64,000 nt of DNA from Lineolata rhizophorae (lineage: Eukaryota; Ascomycota; Dothideomycetes; Lineolatales; Lineolataceae): contig MU001671.1 of the NCBI GenBank assembly GCA_010093515.1, positions 742,808 to 806,807 on the forward strand, written 5' to 3'. Position 1 is the stretch's first letter, and each line of letters starts with the position of its first letter. Under the pieces are notes generated by a model, which worked only from the letters and a program-made list of their open reading frames with translations, was not told the DNA's origin and searched no databases. Positions 33,661 to 45,450 of the stretch are shown piece by piece. The position numbers were made by a program, and so were the translations under genes.

Positions 33661-36600
33661 ATGCTCTGTGAGAAGTGTGAGTCGTTCTGGGACGCGGCGG
33701 GCGAAGTGGATTGGACCCGGCAGACCAGACGAAATCGCATACGATTCACCCATAAGCTCCATGACGAAGTCGAGTCACTGAAGCAGTCGGCCAAAGCACG
33801 GTGCCAGCCCTGTAAGATGATATATCATGGCCTGGTCGAGCTACCTAGAAAGCATGCGGAGGAACTACCGAACGGAGTGGGCTCTGGTGCCATCGTGGTG
33901 GCACTGGAAATGCCACGGAAGAAGACAGTTTGCAAAGATGTCAGGACTCAGAAAGAGTTTCTTGCATTCTTTGAGGACCAGCCAGACCCACCTCCGGTAC
34001 AGGAGCGGGGTCAGAAGCATCGCAACGCGCCTGTCGAGCAGCACACCGATGACAACCGGGAAGATTCTGTTCTGGGTGCATCTCAAAACTCTGCGCATGC
34101 ATCTTCACACTCAGAAAGCTCTTCAAATACAAATGCTTCTGGCGGGTCTGACCCCGAGTCGAGTGGCCACTCCTCAGGTGATGGGTCAAATACGTCGAGG
34201 TCAATTCAGAGTGGTTCGTGTGATGAGGATCAGTTGGCTAGTCCTGACTCGAGCACGCCCTCGGACCACGATTTATTTTTGCATCCATTCCCAACCGGTA
34301 CCACAGCGGTTGACTCGGCATACCCTAAGAGCTCAGTTGATTTTCTTTCTACTCATCCACGACCTTCACTGGATGTGCGTTCTGTTAGGACTCAGTCTCT
34401 GAGGCGTCTTCGTGGTTACCGTCCTTCATTTTGCGGCTTGACGATCCCAGTGGACTTCGATAATCCCGAGGGTATGGTCACACTATTAAACGTCACTGGA
34501 CACCCATCGAGTTTAAATCACCACTGACAACACGCGCAGGTCGAACCAAGAAGCTCCTTGCGCAATTCGAAGAAATCGACGACCTCAGCACTGGCTCAGC
34601 ATGCAGCTTCTACCTTGCAGAATTTTGGCTGAAGAAGTGCACAACTGAGCACGAGAAGTGCAGGCAGCTGGATGGACCAAAACCCTTGCCCACTCGTGTA
34701 ATTGACGTCGGCCCTGCTGACCAAAGCCGCGATCCCTACCTCTTCGAGACGCGCGGGGCCACAGGGAAATATCTAGCTCTTAGCCACTGCTGGGGCACTG
34801 ATGAACGAGCTGTTCCTACCACGGAGACGCATAACTTAAGAGACAGGCGCTTTGGGATCTCATTCGACAGTCTGCCACCGACATTTCAAGATGCTATCAA
34901 AGTGTGCCGAAGGTTTTCGATTCGATATCTTTGGGTGGATAGTCTCTGCGTCATTCAAGACTCACCCAAGGACTGGGATGTCGAGACATCGCGCATGGCA
35001 TCCGTCTATTCCAATGCATTCTTTACCATCGAGGCCTCGCATGGCACCAGCCCTCAAGACGGTCTTTTCGTCCGTCGCGATGCGTCATTCAGCCGACCCT
35101 GTATAATCAGGCCCAGCGGCACGCTGGTTCCATTTTGGGCTGTTACCCCAGATGACTACCCGATCATGCTCCGATGGCCACAACATTGCACCGCCCTCAG
35201 CTACTACGGCCGCCCCGTACCCGCCGAAGAAGGGCCGAGCAAACATAGGGCACTGCATGAGCCGTTAGAGTCTCGGGCATGGGCATTACAAGAGAAGCTT
35301 CTCTCGCGACGAACGCTCACATACGGCGCCAACGAGATCCGCTGGTCATGCATCGAAGGCGCAAACTCATCCGAACACGATCCCGAGCGGTCCCCGAAAC
35401 AACCTTTCCCATCTCACGTAGGAACAACGAACACAATCATACCCGACGGAACAGACACCCTCGCCCAAGCCATTCACCAACTGATCCGGATCCCGCGCCT
35501 GACCGAGACGCGCACGCTCGCCGAGCGGCTCCTCAAACGGCATGCCGACTCCGGCGCGCGCGTGCTCTCCGAGTCCGCCGCCGGCATCGTCCGCCACCGG
35601 CTCCTGGCCGAGTGGGTCCGCGTCGTCGAGGCCTACTCGGCGCGCGCGCTGGGGCAGCCCGCGCGCGACCGCCTCGCCGGCCTCGCCGGCGTCTCGTCCG
35701 CCCTCGCCCGCTTCACCGGCGACGCGCACCTCGCCGGCCTCTGGCGCGCCTGGATCGTGCCCTCGCTCATCTGGTTCGTGCCGGACGCCCGTGCGCCCCG
35801 CCTGCAGCCCGCCTGCGCCCCGACTTGGTCCTGGGCCTCGGTGTCGGGTCGCGTGCTGTATCCGATCAAGGTGGGCGCGGGCGTGCTGTCGCCGCGGCCG
35901 CCGACCCGCGAGGCCGCCGGAGCTGCCGCCGCAAACGGAGACTTCGACGCCGCCGCGGCCGCCGCCAGGGTGGCCAACGACGGCGCGTCGTTCCTGTCGC
36001 GCGGCTCGGGCTCGACGACAGCGTACGACGACGACGAGGCCAAGACGCTGGCGCCGCTGTGCACCGTGGTGGACGCGCAGGTGCGCGGGCCGGCGTCGCG
36101 GCAGCGCGGCGAGCTGACGCTGCGGGGCGACTTCCGGAGCGCCGTCGTGGGCACCGCGACGAAGGTGGCGGTGCCGCTGTTCCGGCTCGACGGCGACCCG
36201 TTCGCCGACCCGTCCGCCTACGCCGTCCTGCCCTTCCGCGACCCCGAAGCCTACCAGCTGCGCGATGGCCATGGCCGCCGCCTCGAGGCCTACCTCAAGC
36301 CAGACGAGCCTCTCGTCGCCGACGGAGAAGCAGCAGGGGGGCCAGCAGGAGTCCCGTCGAGCAGCATCCTCGGCCAGGAGCTCTTCTTCGTCGCCATCAC
36401 CGCCTACCGCTCCAGCATCATCACCCTCGCCCTGCAGCGCACCACCGGCCTAACCGAGCTCTTCCGCCGCGTCGGCCTCGCCGTCTGGACCTGGGAGGCG
36501 TGGTTCGGCCGGCCGCCGCCGCCGCCGCCCACCTTGCCCGACGACCTCGAGTCCCACCACCACCACCACCACCACCACCACCATCATCGCGGCCTCGGCC

Positions 36601-37031
36601 AGTTGGCCGTGCTGCCCAGACGGCCCGGCACCTCCGCCGGCGCGCGCAACCGCCCCACGACCAGCCGGAGCGTCGCCCCCATCGCCGCCCGCCCGCCCTC
36701 GTCCTACATCCGCCCCTTCGAGCTCCCCGAGTCGCGCAACCCGGCCGTCGAGCACTTCCGCATCCCCAGCTCGGCCGCCGGGGCCAATGCCAGCGGCGGC
36801 GGCAGCGGCTCGGGCGGCGCCAGCAGCGGCAGCGGCGTGGGAATCGGCGGCGGCCTGGGCGGCCTGCCGGCGCGGTCGCTGCGCAAGGCGGCGTCGCTGA
36901 CGGCGCTGTTCGGGCGCCGCGGCGAGGAGCCGCGGCACGCGGGGTGGACGAGGCAGCATGCGAGGCCGTTCGCGACGGCGCATCTGTACGCGAGGGGGCT
37001 GCACGCCGAGAGGGAGGTTGTGATTATTTGA
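33661..37031 (+). CDS. HET-domain (heterokaryon incompatibility) protein
   Basis: Exons 33661-34471 and 34540-37031 join in phase (G|GT) into 1,100 residues. The N-terminal part has the paired-Cys layout common before HET domains (CEKCESFW and ARCQPCKMIYHGLVE), then a Ser-rich insert of about 130 residues. The HET domain follows, with YLALSHCWG, LPPTFQDAIKVCRRFSIRYL, WVDSLCVIQDSPKDW and MASVYSNAFFTIEAS. Downstream are the usual WALQEKLLSRRTLTYG and a C-terminal region resembling RDRLAGLAGVSSALARFTG. HET proteins trigger cell death when unlike fungal individuals fuse, and some act in wider self/non-self responses. The extreme C-terminus is unusual: a His run of about a dozen, then Gly/Ser-rich sequence. 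GC content rises abruptly after about 35,490. The partner or trigger cannot be told from sequence. Confidence 0.9.
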
Positions 37032-38292
37032 GGTGTTTGGGGTGGGGGTTTCAGGAATAAGGAAGGGGCAGATTGGGGGGAAAAAAAAAAAGAAAAAAAG
37101 GTTTGCGCGGAGTTGTACGGTAACGAGGGATCCGGGGCTGGGTGGCGGGGAGGACGTGGCTATGATTGTGATGGTCCAAAGCCATGCATGACTCTGGTTA
37201 GCGGAATTAGAATGGCTATTTTCAGCGGGGCTCCAAATTACGAGCTACATTTTAGCTAGAACTCTTGAGCAACACAGTTGCTCTGAACTTGAATGGAGGG
37301 CTCGGACTTGGGGTGGGTTCACTCCCCATTAGTTGCGTGTTCTGTGTATATAACAAGAATGGCATTTACACGCGCGACTGGAAGTAGAGCGCCTCGTTCA
37401 CCAGCCGAAAGAAAACAAACGTTGGGTAGCCTTCAAAATCGAGCAGTCGCAGCCGGAAGACAAGACCTGGCAAACAGGAATATGGTGACAATGTTGGTTG
37501 CTCTCTACCGTATACCAAACTCGAATTACCGAACAGGCCCGCAAAGACCTTGGGTAGGAAGGAGAGCAAACGTCCCAATGAGGGGGAGAGGGGGGAAGAG
37601 AGCTGTAAGCAAGGAGAACAACGGCACCACACCTATGCAATGCTAGACCAATCTATGTATGCCCGACTAAAAGGAATATCAAACAGAACTAGGATCTTCC
37701 ACAACCAGTGGGCCGTCCCCCATCCATATGCACAAGAAAGTTACAAGGACAAGCAAAGTCGCCGATGTTCTTTTCCCGAAGAAAGACCCAAGAAGAACCG
37801 TAGGGTAAAGCAAGGGAAAAAAAAAAAAAAAAAGGCAAGACAGCAAAGGGAATAGAAAGAAAGAAAGGAAAAAAAAAGGCCAGAACAGCGCTCAAGCCAA
37901 TGCAGCAGTATTTGGTATGCCAGAATGCAAAGAAGCACAACCCATGCAACATGTCCGCGGACTCAACGCCAGGGCCACCGCAACCCATACGGAGAAAAGG
38001 AGTAAAGAAGAAAGAGCAGGTAGAGAGAGACAGAAAAGAACAAAACAATGAGACCAGAACAGTAAAAGAAAAGGGAAAACAAAAAAAAACCACAAGGAAA
38101 TCCTCTCATCTCCGCAACCCCCAGCGCACTCGTCCTCTCCACCACCAGCCAAGACAACGCCGGCGGCCGACGTTTCCAACACGCCACCCATCCGTAGAAA
38201 TGCCTAGACACAAAAGCTCCCATCGACCCCGCGCAAGTTCGACAACGCACCTCGTTCGCCCTCCGGTCCCTCCCTCCCCGCGCCCCTCGGCC
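37032..38292. other. Convergent intergenic region
   Basis: This is the shared 3' flank of the HET gene (plus) and sepH (minus). It holds several A-rich tracts (37,081-37,100; 37,818-37,833; 37,850-37,878; 38,086-38,090). On the minus strand these read as T-rich runs downstream of sepH. No gene is supported. Confidence 0.55.
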
Positions 38293-41200
38293 CTACGACC
38301 CCATGCGCCCCTCCCCCTCGACCCCACTGCTCTCCTCGGCCCCGCTAACCTTCCTTCTCCTCCGCGCGCCGATCCCCATCCTGACCGGCCTGTCGAGCCC
38401 CAGCCCCGCCGGCGTCGTCGCCCCCACCGCGGCATCCTCCCTGCTGCCCCTCCTCGCCCGCGCGCCGTCGCCGCCGCCCGTCGCGATGCTCAGCCGATGA
38501 TATCGCGGCCCGCTCTGGCGCGGCAGCCTGCTCTTCGACGCCGACGCCGAGTTCGAGCCAGCCCCAGCGCTACCACCACCGCTGCCGCCGCTGCTCCCGT
38601 TGCCGCGGCTCACGGGCCGGAACTGCGCCGTCGAAGGCGATCCGACCACGGGCCCGCCGGCAGTCGAACCCGCGCCCGAGCCCGAGCCATTCACCAGCCC
38701 GGAGTGCCGCGAGCGCCCCCCCGAGCGCGACGACCGCGCGGACTCGACGATCATCAAGTCGTAGGCCGAGGATGCGCGGGAGAGCTGCTGCGTCTGGTGC
38801 TGGGGGGTGGTGGTGGTGGTGGTGGTGGTGGTGGTGGAGGACAGGCCCTGGGGCGCGGGGGGCGGCATGGACTGCGACGAGACGAGCGGCGGGGGGAGCG
38901 GCGGGGGCGTCATGGTGTTGTTGGCGGCGGACGAGGAGCGTCTGAAGGAGCTGCGGATGCGGGGCGGGGGCGGGGCGGGCACGGCGGCGGCCGAAGTGGC
39001 GTCGATGCTGCGCCGCGATAGCGACGACGGATGGCGATGGTGATGATGGACCCGCGGCGACGATGCCGCCAGGTTCCTCTGGTGGTGCTGCTGGGAGGCG
39101 GCCTGCGCGCTCTTGACGAGCTCCGACGCGAGCTCGCGGACCAGGATGGCGGTGTCGAACTCGGCGAGGTGCTGGACGACGTCGAAGAGGGGGGGGTGGG
39201 TGCACAGGAGCGGGACCCCCGCCTGCTGCTGATTCTGTTGTTTCTGCTGCTGGAAGTCCTCGCCGGCGGCGTCGCAGATGGAGAGCACGATGCGCAGCAA
39301 GTTCAGCCGCACCACCACCTTCTTGGTGCGCAGCTTCTGGGCGGTGCGGGCGAAGATCTCGGGCCGGGCTAGGCAAGCGGCGACGGGCGCGCTCAGGCGC
39401 AGGATCTTCTGCAAGGGGTCCAGCAGCTTCTCGAAGGGCTCCTCGCCCGTGTTGAAGCACTCGACGATCGCGCGCCCAAAGGAGGACTCGATCAGTTGCT
39501 GCTCGACCTTGGCCGTCTCCTCCTGCAGCCACGCGAAGATGGTGTCGAGCGCCGTGACGCGCCAGCTGCGGTCCGACAGCAGCGAGATGTAGAAGCGCAA
39601 GCCCTTATTCTGCCACAGGATCTTGCGGCCCACCTGGCCCGAGTGCGCCATCTCGCACAGGATGGGCAGCGCGAACTGCTTAAGCTGCGAGCCCGACTCG
39701 TACACGCCCTTCAGGATCGGCACGATGCCGTTGAGCGCCGCATCCTCCTGCCGCGTCTTGCTCAGCCGGCACAGGTGGTACAGTATGTTCAGCACTTGGT
39801 TCGATACGTCGCGGTACTCGCCCGGCGAGCACGACTCGAGTAGGTCGATGAGCACCTCGATGGCGTTCGAGTTCTGCAGCGCGTCGTGCGTCGTCGACAG
39901 CATGGCCAGGTTGTTGATGAAGCGTAGCATCGTGATCTTGTGGGACCCGCGCATGCGGCGCAGGTCCTTCAGCACCCGCTTGAGCACCATGCGGTCGGCG
40001 ATGGTCTCCTTGACGTAGTTCTCCGCCTTCGAGAAGAGCAAAAAGATGTTGACGATGCGGCCCTCGATGAGCAGCGCCATCTCGCCCTCCTCCTCTAGCA
40101 CGCGGCTCAGCACCAGCGAGAGCGGATATAGCACCGTGCTGCGCGAGAAGATGCGGCAGAAGTCATTCTTGGGCGTCGGACCTTGCAGCTCGAACACGTT
40201 CCAGACGCCGTTGACGCCGATGAGGACGAGGTCACGCTCCGTCTCGAAGTCCTCCTCGAGGAACTCGACCAGCACGTTGAGCCCGCCGCACGAGACGAAC
40301 ATCTGCAGCGTCAGCGTCGACGTCTGGTACATCTGCCGCACGAAGGCCGCCGCCTGCAGCCGGATCTCGCTCGGGTACGTCTTGCGCGAATATTCGCAGA
40401 TAATGGGGATGCCGCCCACGAAGCACAGGTTCTCCTGTATCTCCGTGTTGCCCAGGATGATCATATTGACGATCTTGAGCAAGCGCGCAACCACATCGCG
40501 GCGCGGCTTCGTCTCCAGCACCTCGAGGATGGGCAGCATGCCGTGCGCCGAGATGATGACGGTCTTCATATCCGGCGACTCGAGCAGGACCTGCATCAGC
40601 TGCTCCGATATCTCCGCCAGCACGTCGGTAGGCTGCGACGTCTTGAGATCCCCCACGAGCGTCTCGACCAGACCGGCGAGCCGGGCGTGCCTGTCGCGAG
40701 CTGCGTTCGACTCGAGATCCATCTCGTCGAACTCGTCCTCCTCCAGCTGCGCGAACGGATCGTCCTCGTCCTCCTCGTCGCCCATCCACGAATTCGACAT
40801 CGACAGCTTCGAGCTCAGCATGAACGTCGTCGCGCTCCGGTCCGATCCGCTATCGCTCTCCGCCTTCTGCAGTATCGTCTCGTCCCCCGCGAATATGTCC
40901 GAGAAGTCCTCGTCCATGTCGTCCTCGGCATACTTCTGGATCTCGACCGACGACTGCGTTCGCCGCATACCGGGTGGCGGCTGCGGCTCGCCCGCGCCGA
41001 TCTTGCTAGTCGTCGGCTCCTCGATCGCCGTGGAATACTTCTTCAGGCCGGCGGCTACGCCGCTGCCGGTCCGCCGCTGCGTGTTTCTAGCAGATGGCTG
41101 CGTCGACCGCGGCATGTTCTTGAGGTCCGAGGGGTGGAACAGCTTGGGCGAGAACGACTCTTCCTCGCGGGCCTTGAGCAGCTGCAGCTTCCGCTGGAAG

Positions 41201-43157
41201 GCGTCCTCGTCCGCGACTAGGTCCGAGTAGTCCTCGACGGAGCTCTCGCGAAACAGCGCAGATGGGCGGTTGAACGACGTCGACAGCGACGACTTGCGCG
41301 ACGACCGCGGCCGCGGCCGCGGCGGCATTTGCTGCGGCGGCGGGGCGGCGGCAACAGCCGATGCCGCGGTCCGGATAGGTAAAGGACTCCGCATGATCTG
41401 TGTGTTGGGCTGCGAAGTCGAAGACGACGACGGGTTGCGCTGCGAAGAAGTATTCGGGATGGCGGGCTGCTTTTGCGGAGAAGTGGACGACTTTCTCGAC
41501 TTCACAGGGGTCCACGGCTTCACCGTCTCCATGGGATCTATGTGATCCAAGCCGACCGCCGGACCCTTGACGGTGCCGAAGTAACCTTCGGGAGTGGCGT
41601 CTTCGAGGCGCGACTCTTCGATGACGGAGTCGAAGTTCGCGTACGCCTTGAGCTTCTCCGCCGACAACGCGCCTCCGAAGTTGTCCTGCGGACGCAGGTG
41701 CGGCAGCTGCAGCGCCCGAGGGCTGATCGAAGACTCGAAGTCGTCGTCCCAGTTATCGTCGTCGCCTTCCGGCGACCGGTACATGTTCGGATTCGGCTTC
41801 GCCCGCGACAAGGTCAAATTGACCGCGTTGGGGGGAGATACAGTTGCCAGCTGCAACGCCGGCTGGTCCCTCTTCGCCATCGCCGCGCCATTAACCGACG
41901 GAATCGGACCAGACCGCCGCAGAGAGTTGGTGGGGGACTTGAGAGCCTCGTTCCACTCCCGAACGCTCTTCACAGCCTCGTCGTATTTTGTCGGCTTCGT
42001 GGGAACGATCTCCTGTTTCTTCCCGCTCGCGATCCACGGGTGCTTCAATAGCTTCCGTGCCGACACCCGGAGATTGGGGTCCTTCTGGAAACATTCCATC
42101 AGGAAGTCGCGGCACGCTGGCGAGATGCCTTCCGGAAGCGGAGGGTGGTCGTCGTTGACGATGCGGAACAGCGCGGGCATCGGCTGCAGCTTGTGGTACG
42201 GAGGCCTGCCGTCGAGCAGTTCAATCACGGTGCAGCCCAGACTCCAGATATCCGACGCCGTCGTCGCCCCCGAAAGCTCGATGACCTCGGGCGCCATCCA
42301 GTACGGCGTGCCGACAACGCTGGACTCGTGCAGGCCCGTAGCTTTCGTAGCCACGCCAAAATCCGCCAACTTCACAAGCCCTTCCTTGGTTGTGAGGATA
42401 TTGGCGCCCTTGATATCCCGGTGGATAACACCCTGCTCGTGGAGGTAGAGCAAGCCGTTCAGGACCTGGGACATGTAGAGCGAGACGAGATTCTCCGGGA
42501 ACTTTCCGAAATTCTTGCAAATAGAATGGAGGGAGCCATTCTCGCAGTATCTAGAAAAGGCGGTGTCAGAAGCTAAAGGCTCGATGATGGGGCTGGACGT
42601 GCTTACTCGAGTATGATGTACAACGACTCGGCCGACTTGACAAACCCGTGGTACTTCACAATGTTGGGGTGCTGCAGTCGTCGCCATTAGCCAAACGAAG
42701 CTTTATATCCCAACCACGATAGTGAAGGCACTTACGTTCAAGTTTTTAAGCAAGTCAATCTCAAGCTGCACATCGCGCTGTTTTAGCATAGAACCGGCTC
42801 CTCAAACGGCATACATCAACCACAAAACCACAAAACCCCCCCCTCCTCCCTCCTCCCTCCTCCCTCCCCCCTACCAAAAAAAAGGTAAAAAAAAAAAAAA
42901 GGAAAAATTCCGCTCACCATAATAACCCTCAACTCGCTCTTCGGCAGATCCGCCAACTTGACCTGCTTGACCGCCACCGTCTCGCCCGTGCCCCAGTTGA
43001 GCGCCCGATACACGGACCCAAAGGCCCCTTTCCCCAGGCAGTCGCCCAGCTGGTAGTCCTTGAGCCCCGCAACCACATCCTGCGCCGCCGCCGCCGCGCC
43101 CGCGCCGCGCCGCGCCGCGCCGCCGTCCTTGCTGCTGCCGCCGCTGCCGCCCTTCAT
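38293..43157 (-). CDS. sepH: Septation-initiation protein kinase SepH/Cdc7
   Basis: Exons 43157-42918, 42765-42736, 42671-42607 and 42550-38293 join in phase into 1,530 residues from the ATG at 43157. The kinase domain (about 33-290) starts with LKDYQLGDCLGKGAFGSVYR. It has Lys64, HRDIKGAN (Asp157), DFG (Asp175) and GTPYWMAPEVIELSGATTAS. This is the SepH/Cdc7 kinase of the septation initiation network, which signals from the spindle pole body to the septum. A disordered Ser/Pro region follows. Then comes a long helical, armadillo-like C-terminal half (for example GMLPILEVLETKPRRDVVAR and LLESCSPGEYRDVSNQVLNI). The last 250 residues are low complexity with a Thr run. The true start may lie upstream: the frame is open and protein-like (SPAEESDSESPSR, poly-Gln) back towards an ATG at 43393, separated by a 26-base homopolymer. 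Exon two has a second acceptor 12 nt earlier that would add RDVQ. Confidence 0.92.
38806..38838. repeat. (GGT)n microsatellite inside sepH
   Basis: This run of GGT units is read on the minus strand as a stretch of threonines in the disordered C-terminal tail of the SepH kinase. Confidence 0.85.
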
Positions 43158-43362
43158 GCCCACCGCCTGCTGCTGCTGTTGCTGCTGCTGGGCCAGCAGC
43201 ACAGCGGCGGCGGCGGCGGGCGCTCGCGAAGGCGACTCCGAGTCCGACTCCTCGGCGGGCGAGGCCGTCGTCGGGCGGCGACCGGCGGCGGGGCGCGCGG
43301 AGGCTCTGGTCCTGGCGCTGGCGCTGGCGGCGTGGGGGAGGCTGGGCGGGTCGGAGGGGGGA

Positions 43363-43388
43363 GGGGGGGGGGGGGGGGGGGGGGGGGG
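43363..43388. repeat. 26-base G homopolymer
   Basis: A pure run of 26 G on the plus strand (poly-C in the sense of sepH) is flanked by more G-rich sequence. It lies between a candidate upstream ATG at 43393 and the open, protein-like 5' part of sepH. Confidence 0.95.
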
Positions 43389-43618
43389 CCCATCGCGGGC
43401 GAACGGGCGGACGGACGGACGGCTGGCCTGGTCTGGCTCTTGCGTGGTCTCCGTTGGGCTCCCCGGTGGGAGGTGTCGGGGCCTTTTTGTTTCCTAGCGC
43501 GTCGCGGCGGGGGCGGCGCGGCGGAGGAGGACGGTGCGTGGTGTGCGAGGCGAGGACGGGGATGGGAGCGGTGGCGCGGGAGGCATAGCCAGATGGGGAG
43601 TTTGAGGGTGGAGGGTGC

Positions 43619-43659
43619 TGGTGGTGGTGGTGGTGGTGGTGGTGGTGGTGGTGGTGGTG
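43619..43659. repeat. (GGT)13 microsatellite
   Basis: This pure trinucleotide repeat lies about 460 bp upstream of the SepH Met at 43157, in the probable 5' leader or promoter. It is not in a supported coding exon. Confidence 0.85.
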
Positions 43660-44710
43660 TGGGGGGAGGCTTCGTGGGTGCGGCGGAGGGGTTCGGTGGC
43701 GTCGAGGCGTGGTGTGTGGAGGCGGGAAGGAATTGTCGTGGATGGCAAGGTAGGAAGGTAGCTGGTAGGTAGCTAGCTCGGAGGGACGCACAGAGGCTCG
43801 GAAGCGAGAATTGGTGAAGGGAGACGTTCAAGCGGGGGTGGAGGGGGAAGAGAAACAAATAAAGGGACGGAGTTGAAGGAGACGAGAAGCAGAGCAGCGG
43901 CAGAGGAAGCGGCGGCCGTCGCTTGGTGCTCGGCTGTTGAAGACCGTCCGGCGGCGTCGGCGAGAAAGAGAAGAAGTAGTCCGGGTGATGAAGAGCGCCG
44001 TCTATCTCGCGCCTCTCGCAAGTCCGTCGCTCCACCCTCTCTCCGCGCACACACCACGGCCCGCGCTACAAGCCACAGCGCGTTATTTTTCCCTTCCTAC
44101 GCCGAGATCCCTCTCTTTTTTTCCCCCGCACCGACCCAGCAACTCGTCTTGACCACACGCCGGGGCGTTTCTCACCCCTCCGCTCGGCCAACGGGCCCCG
44201 GCGCAGCGCGCAGGGTACTTCCCGGGAGAACGGGGCTTCCCTGTCCCTCTTTGTCCTTTCTCTCCCCCGCTCCAAACGCGCGCGCGCACACACAGAGCCT
44301 GGCCGGGTCCGTGGAGGACGTCTCACGCGCGGGCTCTGCTCTCAGTCACGGCGCCGGGTGTGCGCTCGGCGTGTTATGATTCCTTTCCCTCGGAGGGGGG
44401 GTTGGCGTATGTAGATTCGCGTGGGGCGGTTGCCGAGAGGCGTGTGTGCGGGCGGCGTCTGCGCAGCCGGAGCCGGCCTCTTCTTAAAGACTTTTCGCGG
44501 GCGGCGCGGGAATCCGTCGTAGAGGAGGACGCAAGGGCGGCGGAGAGGGAAGCAAGGGAGAGAGAGAGAGCTGGCCCGCAGCGGTGGCGGCGACGAGGTT
44601 GGGCCGGAGCACGTCCGTCGGTTGCTGCGGCGCCGCGGCGCGCTCGCGATGGAATGCTGCCCGCCCGGCGAGTCCTCGCGCGATCCGCTCGCAGGAGGCG
44701 CAGGGAACGG

Positions 44711-44770
44711 CAAAGCAGAGCAAAGTAGAGCACAGCAGAGCACAGCAGAGCACAGCAGAGCAGAGCAAGA
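44711..44770. repeat. 10-bp tandem repeat (CAGAGCACAG-like)
   Basis: About six units of a 10-bp motif (AGAGCAAAGT, then several AGAGCACAGC) run head to tail. They are imperfect at the left edge and perfect in the middle. Confidence 0.85.
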
Positions 44771-45450
44771 CTCGGTAAGGCTGCAGCGTCCGATGCGGCG
44801 CCCGCGGGCTTGGTTGTTGGTTGGGCAGGTTTCGGGGGCCCCCGTTTTGCGCACTCCGCGCAGCCCCGGCGCCCGCCAGCCCACACGGAGGGCCCGCGGC
44901 GCCGGGGCCCGGCGATTTGCGCCGCGCAGCGAGGTCCGCGACGCCCGCCATTGGGCTCGCCCAGCGCATCCCGTCGCCGTCCCGCCCGCCTGGAGGCCTC
45001 GCACACCGAGGCGCCCGTCAAGGCTTCCTGCGGCTGCGTCGGGCGTCTTCGGGCTTCGAAACGGGGACATGGCCGGGCCGTCCGTCGCCCGCCTTGGAGC
45101 TCACGCGTCCGCTTTGCGCTTCTGATTTTGACTTTTCCGACTGGGTCTGCTATTGCCCTTCCCGACGCGATATCGCGCAGGCCATGCCCTTGCTGCTGCT
45201 GGTGCCGGCCGGGCCATCGAACGCGTCTCACACGCGACTTCAAGCACAACTGGCGGGGTGGGCGGGGCGATGTTGTCCCATGGCCTCATTCGGGCTCCAG
45301 GTATCCCCCTCCTCCGTACGATGCGGTGATGCGCCGAGCTGAACAGTCGCGTTTCGACACCCGACCGTCTGGCGTCCTCTCCCGCCTCCAGAAGTCGTCT
45401 GCTGCAGCGGCCCTGAATTGAACGGATCGTAACCCTCATTAGCGCACATC

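Larger units (their letters stand above)
43389..45450. other. GC-rich intergenic region upstream of sepH
   Basis: This region carries the probable 5' leader and promoter of sepH, with GC-rich and CT-rich low-complexity sequence and two short repeats. Open frames on both strands are long only because of GC content; none shows a domain. Confidence 0.5.

Noticed and set aside
32823-33794. 323-codon minus-strand frame upstream of the HET gene
   Set aside because: Overlaps the HET start on the opposite strand and shows no recognisable domain.
35279-37060. 593-codon plus-strand frame overlapping the HET gene
   Set aside because: Arg/Ala/Pro-rich alternate frame of the GC-rich half of the HET gene; no domain.
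40046-41230. 394-codon plus-strand frame opposite sepH
   Set aside because: Ser/Arg-rich antisense shadow of a coding exon whose minus-strand frame matches SepH throughout.
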